A DNA stretch of 64,000 nt from Acetivibrio ethanolgignens (GTDB taxonomy: Bacteria; Bacillota; Clostridia; Lachnospirales; Lachnospiraceae), in contig NZ_LNAM01000002.1 in the NCBI RefSeq assembly GCF_001461035.1, positions 1 through 64,000 on the forward strand, read 5' to 3'. A program made the position numbers and the translations under genes. This document shows, piece after piece, positions 27,514-35,553 of the stretch. The notes below the pieces were generated by a model. It had not been told where the DNA came from and made no database searches. It saw nothing but the letters and a program-made list of their open reading frames with translations. Position 1 is the stretch's first letter. Each line of letters begins with the position of its first letter.

Positions 27514-27813
27514 TTATTTCCCCTTTATTGCACTTACCACGCCGCCAATGACCGAGGTAATGACAATGATTAGAATCACCAATACAAACGCCGGGACATC
27601 ATCAACCTCAATATTCAGAATCATAAGAAGAAAGGCAACTCCGACAAAGCCTCCAATGACACATAGGATTGCTCCGAATGTTGACATTCCATTCCCTGAA
27701 CCCGATGAATATCTATAATTTCCTTCCGTTCCCTCATACGTACATCCCGGATAGTGGTGACCTCCTGTTGCATCACATTCATGGCATCGATTTTCATGAT
27801 TATATTCACTCAT
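27514..27813 (-). CDS. Small membrane protein with N-terminal Cys/His knuckle (paralogue B)
   Basis: 99 residues from the ATG at 27,813, chosen by an AGGAAGGAG site; an earlier in-frame start has no such site. The N-terminal motif CHECDATGGHHYPGC matches the knuckle in the neighbour at 27,094. Two hydrophobic segments (residues about 42-62 and 72-92) should span the membrane, the second followed by a Lys-containing end. It is the first gene of the small-protein cluster, downstream of the candidate promoter and palindrome. Confidence 0.7.
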   Translation of the reverse strand: MSEYNHENRCHECDATGGHHYPGCTYEGTEGNYRYSSGSGNGMSTFGAILCVIGGFVGVAFLLMILNIEVDDVPAFVLVILIIVITSVIGGVVSAIKGK

Positions 27814-27897
27814 ACGAACTCCTTCCTGCTCAAACAGAGCTCCTGCAAAAATCATTTCCTCTTTGATAATGTTTTGCTTTGGTTTGTTGTTGACTTT

Positions 27898-27925
27898 ATC
27901 TTATTCCAAGAGCTGTCCGTTACAA
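27898..27925 (-). promoter_or_regulatory. Candidate promoter of the small-protein cluster
   Basis: Minus-strand TTGTAA (27,920-27,925), 16-bp spacer, TAAGAT (27,898-27,903), ahead of the first knuckle gene. The match is moderate. It lies about 30 bp downstream of the 20-bp palindrome. Confidence 0.4.
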
Positions 27926-27957
27926 AGGCCAGCTTACTTTCGCTACAAAGCTATTTT

Positions 27958-27977
27958 TCTTTAAAGATCTTTAAAGA
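27958..27977. promoter_or_regulatory. Perfect 20-bp palindrome, candidate WYL operator
   Basis: TCTTTAAAGA occurs twice in tandem; each copy is itself palindromic, so the 20 bp form one perfect inverted repeat. It sits between the WYL regulator gene and the small-protein cluster, upstream of the candidate promoter. WYL regulators such as BrxR and CapW bind inverted repeats of about this size. The assignment is inference. Confidence 0.5.
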
Positions 27978-28051
27978 TATGAAAAATAGAATGAAAAATA
28001 GAAAAAGGACAACCGCCACAGCATAACACCGAAGCAATTGCCCGTTTTCCT

Positions 28052-29050
28052 TTATTCATGATTCAGATTTTCTAAAAACTCTTCCGTCTTTGCGCGCAGC
28101 TCCTCCACAACTTCCTCCGGTCCTACTACCTTCACATCCTTGCCAAGACTGAATATCCAGCCAAAGAACTGTGGTCTGACATTCACATCCACATGCAGTT
28201 CGCTGTGTTCGTCATCAATTGGTCGAAAGGAAATGTCCTTGCCGAATCTGTCAATGAAGACGCCGCACATATAATTGGCAAATTGTATTTTAACCCTTGC
28301 TTTCTGTCCCTGATACATTCCGAAGGTTGCTTTGGAATATTCGGCCATATCAAAATTTTGGAACACTTCCTTACCGGCACGTTTATCTTCTTCGATGGAG
28401 ATATGCATCATCTTATCTACACGATAGTGCTTAATCTTATGATCCAAATTGTCGAATGCCACCATGTAATAGTTCTCGTCATCCCAGGTAAGAGCCCAGG
28501 GGCTGACAACGAACCAGTCTCCGTTATGTCTTGGAACAAGTTTTTTATTAATGTCCCATTTATAATATTTGAACCGGATTTTCTTGTTCTGATTGATTGC
28601 GGTATGAATATCATCGACATTGTAATACACAGACTCATTCATTGTCTTTACCCGATCATTGATATACACCTGACGCTGCAACTGCTTCGCCTGATGCTCA
28701 CTGACAAAACTCTTAATTTTTGTAATCAGCTCACGGGATTTTGTCTGCGTGATAAACTTCGACGACTGAATTGCATCGATGAGAAGTTTCACTTCTGCAA
28801 GCTCAAATTCTCTGGCTCCCACATGGTAATAGGTTTCTCTGCCAATCTGTTCCTTGATAATCTCCACGCCAAACTTATCCGTCATATCTTGAAAGTCAGC
28901 ATAGATACTTTTTCTTTCTGCTGTCACATCATATTTTTCTAATTCTTTCATGATCTGCGGCATAGTAAGACTATGCTCGTCATCTGTCTTTTCCTGCATG
29001 ATTTTCATGAGATATGTAAATTTGAACTTCTGATTGGTTCCTCTTGACAT
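28052..29050 (-). CDS. WYL-domain transcriptional regulator
   Basis: 332 residues. The N-terminal ~65 residues form a winged helix (MPQIMKELEKYDVTAERKSI-type pattern). Residues about 140-250 have the WYL-domain segment IRFKYYKWD... and a WALTWDDENYYMVAF strand pair. The C-terminal ~80 residues form a WCX-like end. The GGAGG site and ATG at 29,050 fix the start. WYL proteins sense nucleic acid or nucleotide ligands and often control defence genes. Its position next to a defence island and the small-protein cluster suggests it regulates one of them. Confidence 0.9.
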   Translation of the reverse strand: MSRGTNQKFKFTYLMKIMQEKTDDEHSLTMPQIMKELEKYDVTAERKSIYADFQDMTDKFGVEIIKEQIGRETYYHVGAREFELAEVKLLIDAIQSSKFITQTKSRELITKIKSFVSEHQAKQLQRQVYINDRVKTMNESVYYNVDDIHTAINQNKKIRFKYYKWDINKKLVPRHNGDWFVVSPWALTWDDENYYMVAFDNLDHKIKHYRVDKMMHISIEEDKRAGKEVFQNFDMAEYSKATFGMYQGQKARVKIQFANYMCGVFIDRFGKDISFRPIDDEHSELHVDVNVRPQFFGWIFSLGKDVKVVGPEEVVEELRAKTEEFLENLNHE

Positions 29051-29353
29051 GGGGGCTACCTCCGAATAAACTTCATCATCTTAATTATCGTCTTCCCACG
29101 TCATTAAGTTCACCATTTTGGATTAAATTATGGAAATTTATCGGACATCATCTTTCTTCTCGTCCTTAAATAGCGGCGCATTAAGGCCGCAATCGTTGTT
29201 GCTTCGCAAGTTAGCAAGCAGTGCCTTCGTGATCACACGAATGCTGTTTGCTTGTTGGAGGCACATCCCCAATCCCCTTAGAATGACATCCCTGATGTCA
29301 AGCTGCGCCCTCACTTTGTGAGTGCTGATTGATTCCCGCAATGCCGGAATTGC
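29051..29353. other. Intergenic stretch between WYL gene and relaxase terminator
   Basis: About 300 bp with no convincing gene. An open frame on the minus strand (29,138-29,374, 78 codons, TTG start, RESISTHKVRAQLDIRDVIL) begins inside the relaxase terminator, so I do not call it as a gene. Sequences like it do occur next to such relaxases as far as I remember. No clear promoter for the WYL gene was found. Confidence 0.3.
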
Positions 29354-29397
29354 AAAAAAGAGGGCAACCACCAAATCACTTTTTGATAATTGCCCCC
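29354..29397 (-). terminator. Terminator of the relaxase gene
   Basis: Five bp past the relaxase stop: GGGCAA and TTGCCC arms about 22 nt apart, an inner ATCA/TGAT pair, and a run of six T on the minus strand. This is a standard intrinsic terminator. Confidence 0.7.
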
Positions 29398-29401
29398 ATA
29401 G

Positions 29402-30826
29402 CTATCTTTGCTGCTGCCTTTTCTTTTTCAAATCTTCCTCCTGGTCCCAGGTCTTCTGAGCCGCATAGAAGGATTCCACATTTTGCTTCGCTATCTGATA
29501 ATCCCGCATCTCTTTTTTTATTTTTTTGTATTCGCTGTAAGCAGCTTTTTTCTCCGAAAGCAGTCTGGCAAACTCTTCATTCAGATCCTTTACTTTCGGA
29601 ATCTTGCCATCCGGCAGATTGGAAAATGCTTCCTTTGCCGCTTTGTGAAGTGTGATTTCTTCTCGATGTGCTTCAAAGAATTTTTTGCTGTATCCGGATT
29701 TGCGATATGCCACATAAGTATCCCTGGTCTTGGAATAGTTGATGATGTGCGTTTTCAAAACTTTGTTCTCTGCCATTTTGGTTTCTGCATCCTTGATGAT
29801 TTTCATCAGCTCATGATATCTGGCAGCGCTTCCTTCTACCAAAGCATCCAGCGTTTCCTTATCGTGAATATCGTGCTGCTGTAAAAACAAAATGGACTCC
29901 GCAAACTGTTTCACATTATATTTCTTCGCCCATCGAATGTACCCGCCGTTCTTTCCCTGCGCCATCTTTTCCTGAATATCAACCACAAGATCAAACTTCC
30001 GTTTTTCTCTTGGAGGCTGTTTTGGTTCCCTGCTCTCCGTCTTATTCTCAGGCAGCTCCGCTTCACCAGCGATCACCTTTTTCAGATGCTCCTCAGAAAA
30101 ATCCTCTCCCAAAGAGCGGAACCGGATAAACCGCTTTTGCTCTTTTCCACAGATTGCAGTGTGTTTCCCTCGCTTAATCTCATATCCTTCTGCCTGTAAT
30201 AATTTGAGAAGTTCTTCAAAATCTGCGGGCTTCTGATCCAGGCATTTCAGGATATCTTCCCGGATAATATCCCTCATGCTTACTCGTTCCGGGTACTTGG
30301 TACGTCTCTGTCTCTCACTCGGTTTTGTCTTTGGAATGATGGATAAACCATGCTCCAGGCAGATAATATCGCTGAGTCTCTGCAGGGCAATTCCTGAAAA
30401 CCAAAAGTCCCTGAACTTCCGGTCACAATCCAGATTGGTGGAATTGAAAATGATATGATTGTGGATATGAGCCCGGTCCACATGTGTTGCCACAATAAAC
30501 GCATGCTTCCCTTTGGTGAATCTCATACCGGTTTCATATCCAACTTCATTTGCTTCCTCCGGCGTAATCTCTCCGGGCTTAAAGGACTGGCGGATCTGAT
30601 AGGCAATGACATCACCCTTGGGCTGTCTCCACGTTTTTTTCAGATAATCTATTTTTGACTGTGCAAATTCCCAATCAACAAAATCCGGTTGGCACTTATA
30701 AGAAGAGATATATTTTCCGTCTTCTGTTTTCTCTCCATTCTTTGCATAATCGGTTCTGTCTTTCAGACACTGCATTACGGAACGTCCCTTGTTCTGATGC
30801 ATTGCTATCAGTTTTGTCGCCGCCAT
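29402..30826 (-). CDS. MobP-type relaxase of the conjugative element
   Basis: 474 residues, MobA/VirD2-like relaxase. The N-terminal nuclease domain carries the His triad in HVDRAHIHNHIIFNST (about residues 116-131), and the N-terminus has the family opening (AATKLIAMHQNKGRS...). The C-terminal ~200 residues are helical, Lys/Glu rich and probably contact the coupling protein. It should nick the element at its origin of transfer and pilot the strand. It follows MobC by 13 bp, the usual arrangement. The domain is full length. Confidence 0.92.
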   Translation of the reverse strand: MAATKLIAMHQNKGRSVMQCLKDRTDYAKNGEKTEDGKYISSYKCQPDFVDWEFAQSKIDYLKKTWRQPKGDVIAYQIRQSFKPGEITPEEANEVGYETGMRFTKGKHAFIVATHVDRAHIHNHIIFNSTNLDCDRKFRDFWFSGIALQRLSDIICLEHGLSIIPKTKPSERQRRTKYPERVSMRDIIREDILKCLDQKPADFEELLKLLQAEGYEIKRGKHTAICGKEQKRFIRFRSLGEDFSEEHLKKVIAGEAELPENKTESREPKQPPREKRKFDLVVDIQEKMAQGKNGGYIRWAKKYNVKQFAESILFLQQHDIHDKETLDALVEGSAARYHELMKIIKDAETKMAENKVLKTHIINYSKTRDTYVAYRKSGYSKKFFEAHREEITLHKAAKEAFSNLPDGKIPKVKDLNEEFARLLSEKKAAYSEYKKIKKEMRDYQIAKQNVESFYAAQKTWDQEEDLKKKRQQQR

Positions 30827-30839
30827 TTTCTCACCTGCC

Positions 30840-31172
30840 TTACATAATTGCAGTCAGCTTATCAAGCATCTTTCGCATTTCCTGCAAAATCTCTTTCTGG
30901 TTGTTTTTCAGTTCCTCGATGTCTTCCCGGTAGATGCTTCTGGTTTCATTCGCTCTCTTTGCGTACTGATTCAGATTATTCCCGGATATCTGCAACAGTC
31001 TGAGAATCTCCTTCAGGTCAGAAAGATCCATCACGATCACAAAACCATTGAGTGCCATCCGTAACAGATATGCGGTCATGCTCCTGATACCGGCTTCCTC
31101 CATCCGCTCCTTAATCCGGTCAACTTCCTCCGGTGTGACACGGATATGAATGTACTTAGATCTCTCTACCAT
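30840..31172 (-). CDS. mobC: MobC-family relaxosome protein
   Basis: 110 residues: a ribbon-helix-helix-like N-terminus (YIHIRVTPEEVDRIKERM), then ISGNNLNQYAKR, the MobC signature, and a coiled C-terminus. It should help the relaxase melt and bend the nick region. It overlaps the end of the upstream 122-residue gene by 7 bp. No convincing origin of transfer was found nearby. Confidence 0.85.
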   Translation of the reverse strand: MVERSKYIHIRVTPEEVDRIKERMEEAGIRSMTAYLLRMALNGFVIVMDLSDLKEILRLLQISGNNLNQYAKRANETRSIYREDIEELKNNQKEILQEMRKMLDKLTAIM

Positions 31173-31534
31173 CCGGTGATCTCCCTTTCAAAGCAGCAGA
31201 CCGGTACCGGCTTTCTTTCCGGAACAGGTATCAGAGGCGTTACCTGTTTGCTCTGTTCCTTCAATTTTTCCAAAACCGATTTCTTATCATCCGGGATGAT
31301 TTCAAGAGTGCCGACTGCCGGCTCTGCCTTCATATTGTTGATCACGCCGTCAAGATTGTTATCATTCTGTTCCACCATATCCTCAATGCCCTTCATCGGA
31401 TTTCTGCTGATGGACGGTCCTGCCCCGGCGGCTTCCTCCGGACTGCCGCCGTCCATATCCTCTGATACTTCCACCTCATACTCTCCATGGATCTCATCCC
31501 ATTTCTTAATCTTTCTTGTTTTTGCTTTTTCCAT
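31166..31534 (-). CDS. Uncharacterized conjugative-element protein
   Basis: 122 residues from the ATG at 31,534, which has an AGAAGGGAGAAGG site; an upstream TTG in frame is less likely. It is hydrophilic with a basic start (MEKAKTRKIKKWDEIHG), acidic middle and a C-terminal PLIPVPERKPVPV stretch. Family not recognised. It overlaps both the TopB remnant and mobC, as do genes in compact element backbones. Confidence 0.6.
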   Translation of the reverse strand: MEKAKTRKIKKWDEIHGEYEVEVSEDMDGGSPEEAAGAGPSISRNPMKGIEDMVEQNDNNLDGVINNMKAEPAVGTLEIIPDDKKSVLEKLKEQSKQVTPLIPVPERKPVPVCCFEREITGW

Positions 31535-31755
31535 TCTTGCCTTCTCCCTTCTCAAAACTTAGCTGGAACACTGCTCTTTTGTTCTCATCAACCGACATCA
31601 CAACCGTGGTATCATAAGTCTTTCCTGTCTTCTGTGACTTGCATCCTTTCAGCTCCGCCTTTCCATCATGCAAAAGCTTTGATGCTGTCTGCTTTGTCAT
31701 TTTCTTTCCAAGTGCTTCAAAGAAACGGTTCTGTTTCCAGAGAACAAAACTGCAT
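31506..31755 (-). pseudogene. C-terminal remnant of TopB-type DNA topoisomerase
   Basis: About 80 codons only. The sequence around FVLWKQNRFFEALGKKM and KLLHDGKAELKGCKSQKTGKTYD matches the C-terminal repeat of the type IA topoisomerase (TopB) carried by Tn1549-like elements. Full-length enzymes have several hundred residues with the catalytic Tyr, none of which is present. The frame fuses out of register into the truncated DUF4366 gene near 31,755, so a deletion has joined the two. A shorter 64-codon product from 31,700 could still be made. Confidence 0.65.
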
Positions 31756-31921
31756 GGTAATCATAGATACAGACTTCACAGTCCTCATTGATGCGATCCT
31801 CCGTACATTTTTCCTCACAGATACACTCCGCTTCTTTTCCCTGTGCAAACACAGTAAGTGGTGTAAATCCCACTAATGCGGCCATTCCAACAAGCACTCC
31901 TGATACGAATTTCTTCATCAT
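31697..31921 (-). pseudogene. Truncated DUF4366 (CD1107-like) conjugation protein
   Basis: 74 codons. The N-terminus is a signal peptide (MMKKFVSGVLVGMAALVGF ... VFAQG) and then the DUF4366-like CICEEKCTEDRINEDCEVC Cys pattern. Intact members are longer with a C-terminal membrane segment; here the frame ends soon after the deletion junction near 31,755 (residue about 56). It starts at an overlap with the DUF4315 stop. Probably non-functional. Confidence 0.65.
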
Positions 31922-31922
31922 C

Positions 31923-32255
31923 TTAGTTATCTTCATCCTGATCATCCTCCTCATTCTCATCAAACAGATTTTCCTCATCCTCCGCCGGCTTATCCCCGGC
32001 ATGATTCATGGTTACAGGTTCAGGCATTTTTACCTGACCGTTTAACAATTCCTGCAATTTTCCGCTGCCTGCCAGCTGTAAAAACTGTGCCAGCTGTTCA
32101 GGAGATAAATTGTAGGATGCAACATCACTCACAATCTGCTGGTTTTCCTCTTCTTTGAGCTTCGCCTGCAGCTGCTTCACCTTTTTCTCCGCTTCATCTC
32201 TCTTTGCGATTGCCTTTTGCAGATCTTCGCGGAGCTTGTCTAATCTTGCGTACAT
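31923..32255 (-). CDS. DUF4315-family conjugation protein
   Basis: 110 residues from the ATG at 32,255 (GGAGGAAAGGAA site). The start YARLDKLREDLQKAIAKRDEAE is the DUF4315 coiled coil; the middle SYNLSPEQLAQFLQ is typical and the tail is acidic (EDEENLFDENEEDDQDEDN). It is a small cytoplasmic protein of the Tn1549-type conjugation module, usually between VirB4-region genes and DUF4366. It appears intact although its neighbours are truncated. Confidence 0.82.
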   Translation of the reverse strand: MYARLDKLREDLQKAIAKRDEAEKKVKQLQAKLKEEENQQIVSDVASYNLSPEQLAQFLQLAGSGKLQELLNGQVKMPEPVTMNHAGDKPAEDEENLFDENEEDDQDEDN

Positions 32256-32269
32256 TTCCTTTCCTCCAT

Positions 32270-32941
32270 TCAAAAAGCGCCCCCGGAAGGAGCGCTGAAA
32301 TTATTGTTACTGAATCCTGCCATAGCAGTACGCGTGTGCCCTCCAGTATGCCGTGTCATAGGATGCATACTGAATAGGGTTTCCACAATATCCGTCTCAA
32401 TATGAATGAGCCTCGGCTTTGCAGTTTTCATGGATTCAGCATGAATTCCGAAGGTTAAGTATTTTGTCTTGGTAAGACCGTTATTTCCTGCCTCCATCTG
32501 ATGCAGGAGCACTTCTGAATACTCATCCCGGACATCATCAAATCCATCTTTCTTATGTGCAATGGCAATGCTCTTCTCAAAATCAGAAACATCCGTTGCC
32601 ATGTTATTGAAGGATAACTGAAAGTTGATGGAACTGTCGAAAAAGTTTAAGAAAGAACACCATTCCTCAAAGATCTCCGTCTTGTCCTCCTGCTGTGCCA
32701 GCTGATAGTTGATATCCTGGAACTGTATTGTCTTTGTATAATAATCAAGCCCTTCTCTGCAAATGCCATCTGGAAACATCCGGTCAAAAGGGATACTCTG
32801 TTGGGCAGTTCTTGGAATACCATCATTTTTCTGGGCATTTCTTACGATTTCCTTTACAGCTCTCTGCTCGTCCCTTGTTAATCCCTCCGGCATGGTGAAC
32901 TTTCTTTTTTCCTGATTCTTCTTTTTGCGAATGTCGAACAA
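32270..32941 (-). pseudogene. Truncated VirB4-like conjugation ATPase with foreign tail
   Basis: 223 codons. The first ~185 residues match the N-terminus of the VirB4/TraE ATPase (TRDEQRAVKEIVRNAQKND, then DYYTKTIQFQDINYQL). Intact proteins are about 800 residues with Walker A and B motifs, all missing here. After IETDI the sequence switches to an unrelated tail (MTRHTGGHTRTAMAGFSNNNF). This implies an internal deletion joining VirB4 to the end of another element gene. The start overlaps the end of the PrgI gene. Without VirB4 the element cannot power its own conjugation. Confidence 0.8.
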
Positions 32942-33299
32942 TGTTTTCTACCTCCTTCTCTGCTTTTGCCTGCCTCATTAGTGCGGCATAATAGTTGTCC
33001 GTCATATATGGACGTATCTTCGGCCTCTTGAAGATTGCCTGTATCATGTGACTCAATATGACCTCTAAGTGCTGACCATTTTTCTCATACATAGCCAGAA
33101 AGAAGAATGGCATCATGATTGCCATCATCCCCATGACCGCTGTATTGACTTTTACTACGGTTTTGAGCAAAAAGAATGATGGTACTCCTATGAGTGCCGC
33201 CATACCAAAACAGATCAGCTGTCTTTTTGTCAGATTGAACATCACCTTGCTTTTTACTTTTGTCAGGTCCCTCGGGACACTGATATAAGATGCTGCCAT
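32823..33299 (-). CDS. PrgI-family membrane protein
   Basis: 158 residues. ISVPRDLTKVKSKVMFNLTKRQ is the PrgI opening, followed by two hydrophobic segments (about residues 29-46 and 52-70). The long basic C-terminus overlaps the VirB4 start. It is a membrane component of the type IV secretion channel. It appears full length. Confidence 0.88.
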   Translation of the reverse strand: MAASYISVPRDLTKVKSKVMFNLTKRQLICFGMAALIGVPSFFLLKTVVKVNTAVMGMMAIMMPFFFLAMYEKNGQHLEVILSHMIQAIFKRPKIRPYMTDNYYAALMRQAKAEKEVENIVRHSQKEESGKKKVHHAGGINKGRAESCKGNRKKCPEK

Positions 33300-33310
33300 A
33301 ATCTTCCTCC

Positions 33311-34177
33311 TTAATGAGCATGAAGTATGCTCTTTGCTACTGCTCCCGTCTTAAACAGGGTAAAGGCTAACAAAACGGTGAAGCCCATAACCCTCCATAG
33401 CGAGCCAATGATATCTGCGTTAAATGCTACCGACTGAATCAGAACTGCGTAGATTCCCACACATACCATGATCAGAAATCCCTGGAATCCAAGTGCAAAC
33501 AGGCTTCTTACATAATTCTGTCCCATCATGCTCTGCTCCCTGTTTCCAAAGGTCGCAAACGGAATCGGTGCAAGGCTGACCATAAGATAGATCTCCACCA
33601 TTCGTCCGTTGATGATGACGAAAATGATTGCTGCCAGTATATACATAAGGAACTGCACAACAAACGACTGTAAGAATATCCCAAGCAGTGGTCCCAAATC
33701 CATTGCTTCCAGTGTGGTCTGCATTGTCGCAAGGGTGCTTGCATCAATTGCCGTGCTACCCTGAATAATACCTCCGGCCCGGCTTACCACGCTCTGCGAT
33801 ACATCAAATACCGCCATCGTGATATCAAAGGTGTGTGTGATCAGCTCTACTGCCACAAAAGTCTTAAAGATCCACTTAAAGATAAACCATGTCTCAAAGC
33901 TTGCCAGATTGTTATAACTGATTATCAGCTGTATCAGCTCATAGCAGGCTATGAAGGTCAAAAGAATACCCGCGATCGGCATGATTACCGTTTCTGACAG
34001 GTTCCTGACCATATTGAATACCGCCGGCAGAAAACTGCTGGGAGTCTGTCCTACCTCTGTTGCAATCTGCCCCACCTGGTTATTCACAGAGGAAAATGTG
34101 TTGGTGAGATTATTCATGATACCTGATACAAGCAGTCCTTTCAGCCAGTCAGTAATCTGCTGAATTATGCTGTTCAA
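33311..34177 (-). CDS. VirB6/TrbL-like conjugation membrane protein
   Basis: 288 residues with five or six membrane segments; the first runs from about residue 56 (ETVIMPIAGILLTFIACYEL). It matches the CD1112-like VirB6 of Tn1549-type elements, including YLMVSLAPIPFATFGN and AVAKSILHAH at the end. It forms part of the inner-membrane mating channel. A second, truncated copy lies at 55,726-56,412, sharing most of its sequence up to residue about 198. Confidence 0.88.
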   Translation of the reverse strand: MNSIIQQITDWLKGLLVSGIMNNLTNTFSSVNNQVGQIATEVGQTPSSFLPAVFNMVRNLSETVIMPIAGILLTFIACYELIQLIISYNNLASFETWFIFKWIFKTFVAVELITHTFDITMAVFDVSQSVVSRAGGIIQGSTAIDASTLATMQTTLEAMDLGPLLGIFLQSFVVQFLMYILAAIIFVIINGRMVEIYLMVSLAPIPFATFGNREQSMMGQNYVRSLFALGFQGFLIMVCVGIYAVLIQSVAFNADIIGSLWRVMGFTVLLAFTLFKTGAVAKSILHAH

Positions 34178-34235
34178 TTATTTCCTCCTTTCCTCCGGGA
34201 CAGGGTTTCTCCCTGCCCCAAAACCAGAATCTGAT

Positions 34236-34448
34236 TTAGAACAAACCGGAAAGCAAAGGTACAAGAGTGGTACCGATAAGGGCAACACCGCCACCGGCCA
34301 TAAGCTGCTTCATTCCCTGGGACTTTGCACCCGGGTTATCGTTACCGTATCCTTCCATAAGATTGATTGCACCCCAGATTCCAAGACCTGCTCCAAGTGC
34401 GATTACAAGTGTCTGCAATGTTCCTACTGCGCTCTGAAAAAATGCCAT
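34236..34448 (-). CDS. maff2: Maff2-family membrane protein (copy 1)
   Basis: 70 residues: an N-terminal hydrophobic segment (LQTLVIALGAGLGIWGAINL), the GNDNPGAKSQGMKQLM motif and a second hydrophobic segment ending SGLF. This is the VirB2-like pilin-type protein of Tn1549-class elements. The copy at 35,222 differs at one residue (Val versus Glu), showing recent duplication. Upstream is a terminator hairpin that follows the Doc gene. Confidence 0.9.
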   Translation of the reverse strand: MAFFQSAVGTLQTLVIALGAGLGIWGAINLMEGYGNDNPGAKSQGMKQLMAGGGVALIGTTLVPLLSGLF

Positions 34449-34486
34449 AATATAAATCCTCCATATTCTCTACAAATTTGGGCATA

Positions 34487-34527
34487 AGAAAAGACCGAGC
34501 ACAGATTATCTTCCATGTTCGGCCTTA
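34487..34527 (-). terminator. Terminator after the Phd/Doc module
   Basis: AAGGCCGA and TCGGTCTT arms around a 20-nt loop, followed by TTTT on the minus strand. A homologous hairpin sits at the equivalent place after the second toxin-antitoxin module (56,737-56,770). Confidence 0.6.
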
Positions 34528-34542
34528 TGCCAGTTACACTAT

Positions 34543-34920
34543 TTAGTTTTGATGATCCAGAACCCATTGCAATAGGCCTTCATATTCTATGTTTCCCGCT
34601 GCAACATCAAGAATTGTTTCGTATAATTCTTTTTGCGTATACTTAAGTTCTATTCCGTTCAAAGCAAGAAAAACCAACATTGCATGAGTTCCAATCCTTT
34701 TATTACCATCTATCATACAATGGTTTTTAATAAGCCCATATCCTAGTCTCGCGGCTTTCGCCTGTATTGTAGGATACAATTCGTCTCCTCCAAAGGACTG
34801 AAAAGGAGTTTCTAAAGCTGAATCCAATAAATTATAATCTCTGACTCCATCGCTTCCACCAGTCTGCTGAATCAATTGAGTATGAAGCATAAGAATCTGC
34901 TCTTTGCTCAATTTTTTCAT
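34543..34920 (-). CDS. doc: Doc-family toxin
   Basis: 125 residues. Fic/Doc motif NHCMIDGNKRIG (about residues 66-77) contains the catalytic His and the anion-binding loop; the opening KKLSKEQILMLHTQLIQQTGG is also Doc-like. Doc toxins phosphorylate elongation factor Tu. The start overlaps the antitoxin stop codon by 4 bp (ATGA), the normal coupled order of antitoxin then toxin. The first residue of the usual H-x-F-x signature is kept but the Phe is Met. Confidence 0.88.
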   Translation of the reverse strand: MKKLSKEQILMLHTQLIQQTGGSDGVRDYNLLDSALETPFQSFGGDELYPTIQAKAARLGYGLIKNHCMIDGNKRIGTHAMLVFLALNGIELKYTQKELYETILDVAAGNIEYEGLLQWVLDHQN

Positions 34921-35159
34921 TTAGCCAGTACCTCATACGCTTCCTTATTCTGTTCCATAAGTTGCTTTGAAATACTTAACACATCTTCATCAGATGCTGT
35001 AAAATCCTTATCTGCTTTGCTAAAGTCTATAACAAGATATCTTGGTACATTATTCTTCAAAATTACTGCTGAACCGCATTCGTCTACCAGTCTTGCTACT
35101 TTAGAAAAATTCTGGTTAGCTTCTGAAATCGAAACCATTGTTTTTGTATCTATAGTCAT
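34917..35159 (-). CDS. phd: Phd/YefM-type antitoxin
   Basis: 80 residues. MVSISEANQNFSKVARLVDECGSAVILKNN is the Phd/YefM DNA-binding half; the C-terminal part (residues 50-80) should cover the toxin. It should neutralise Doc and autorepress the promoter just upstream. The module sits between two maff2 copies. Confidence 0.9.
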   Translation of the reverse strand: MTIDTKTMVSISEANQNFSKVARLVDECGSAVILKNNVPRYLVIDFSKADKDFTASDEDVLSISKQLMEQNKEAYEVLAK

Positions 35160-35181
35160 ATGAGCACCTCCGTGATCTATT

Positions 35182-35216
35182 TACTATAGTATACACAAAT
35201 TTTAGGATAAATACAA
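35182..35216 (-). promoter_or_regulatory. Phd/Doc promoter with small palindrome
   Basis: TTGTAT (35,211-35,216), 17-bp spacer, TATACT (35,188-35,193) on the minus strand. The palindrome TACTATAGTA (35,182-35,191) overlaps the -10 box and may be the Phd operator. The -35 box lies directly beside the stop of maff2 copy 2. Confidence 0.6.
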
Positions 35217-35221
35217 CCTAA

Positions 35222-35434
35222 TTAGAACAAACCGGAAAGTAAAGGCACAAGAGTAGTACCGATAAGAGCCTCACCGCCGCCGGCCATGAGCTGCTTCATT
35301 CCCTGGGACTTTGCACCCGGGTTATCGTTACCGTATCCTTCCATAAGGTTGATTGCACCCCAGATTCCAAGACCTGCTCCAAGTGCGATTACGAGTGTCT
35401 GTAATGTTCCTACTGCGCTCTGAAAAAATGCCAT
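35222..35434 (-). CDS. maff2: Maff2-family membrane protein (copy 2)
   Basis: 70 residues, nearly identical to copy 1 and to copy 3 at 56,480, sharing the GNDNPGAKSQGMKQLM motif. The single change relative to copy 1 is Val to Glu in the second hydrophobic segment (AGGGEALIG), which could weaken membrane insertion. The spacing suggests this is the original copy next to traG, with a toxin-antitoxin unit plus another maff2 added downstream. Confidence 0.88.
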   Translation of the reverse strand: MAFFQSAVGTLQTLVIALGAGLGIWGAINLMEGYGNDNPGAKSQGMKQLMAGGGEALIGTTLVPLLSGLF

Positions 35435-35553
35435 GTTTCAATTCCTCCAAAATATTTTTTCGTGATATATTCATTCCTTTGCCCCGACCAGGGAGGCAGT
35501 TTACAGTTACGTGCCGGATCCCCTGCAGTGGCATCCGGCTATGCGCGCATAAT

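Noticed and set aside
29138-29374. 78-codon frame beyond the relaxase
   Set aside because: TTG start lies inside the relaxase terminator and there is no ribosome site.
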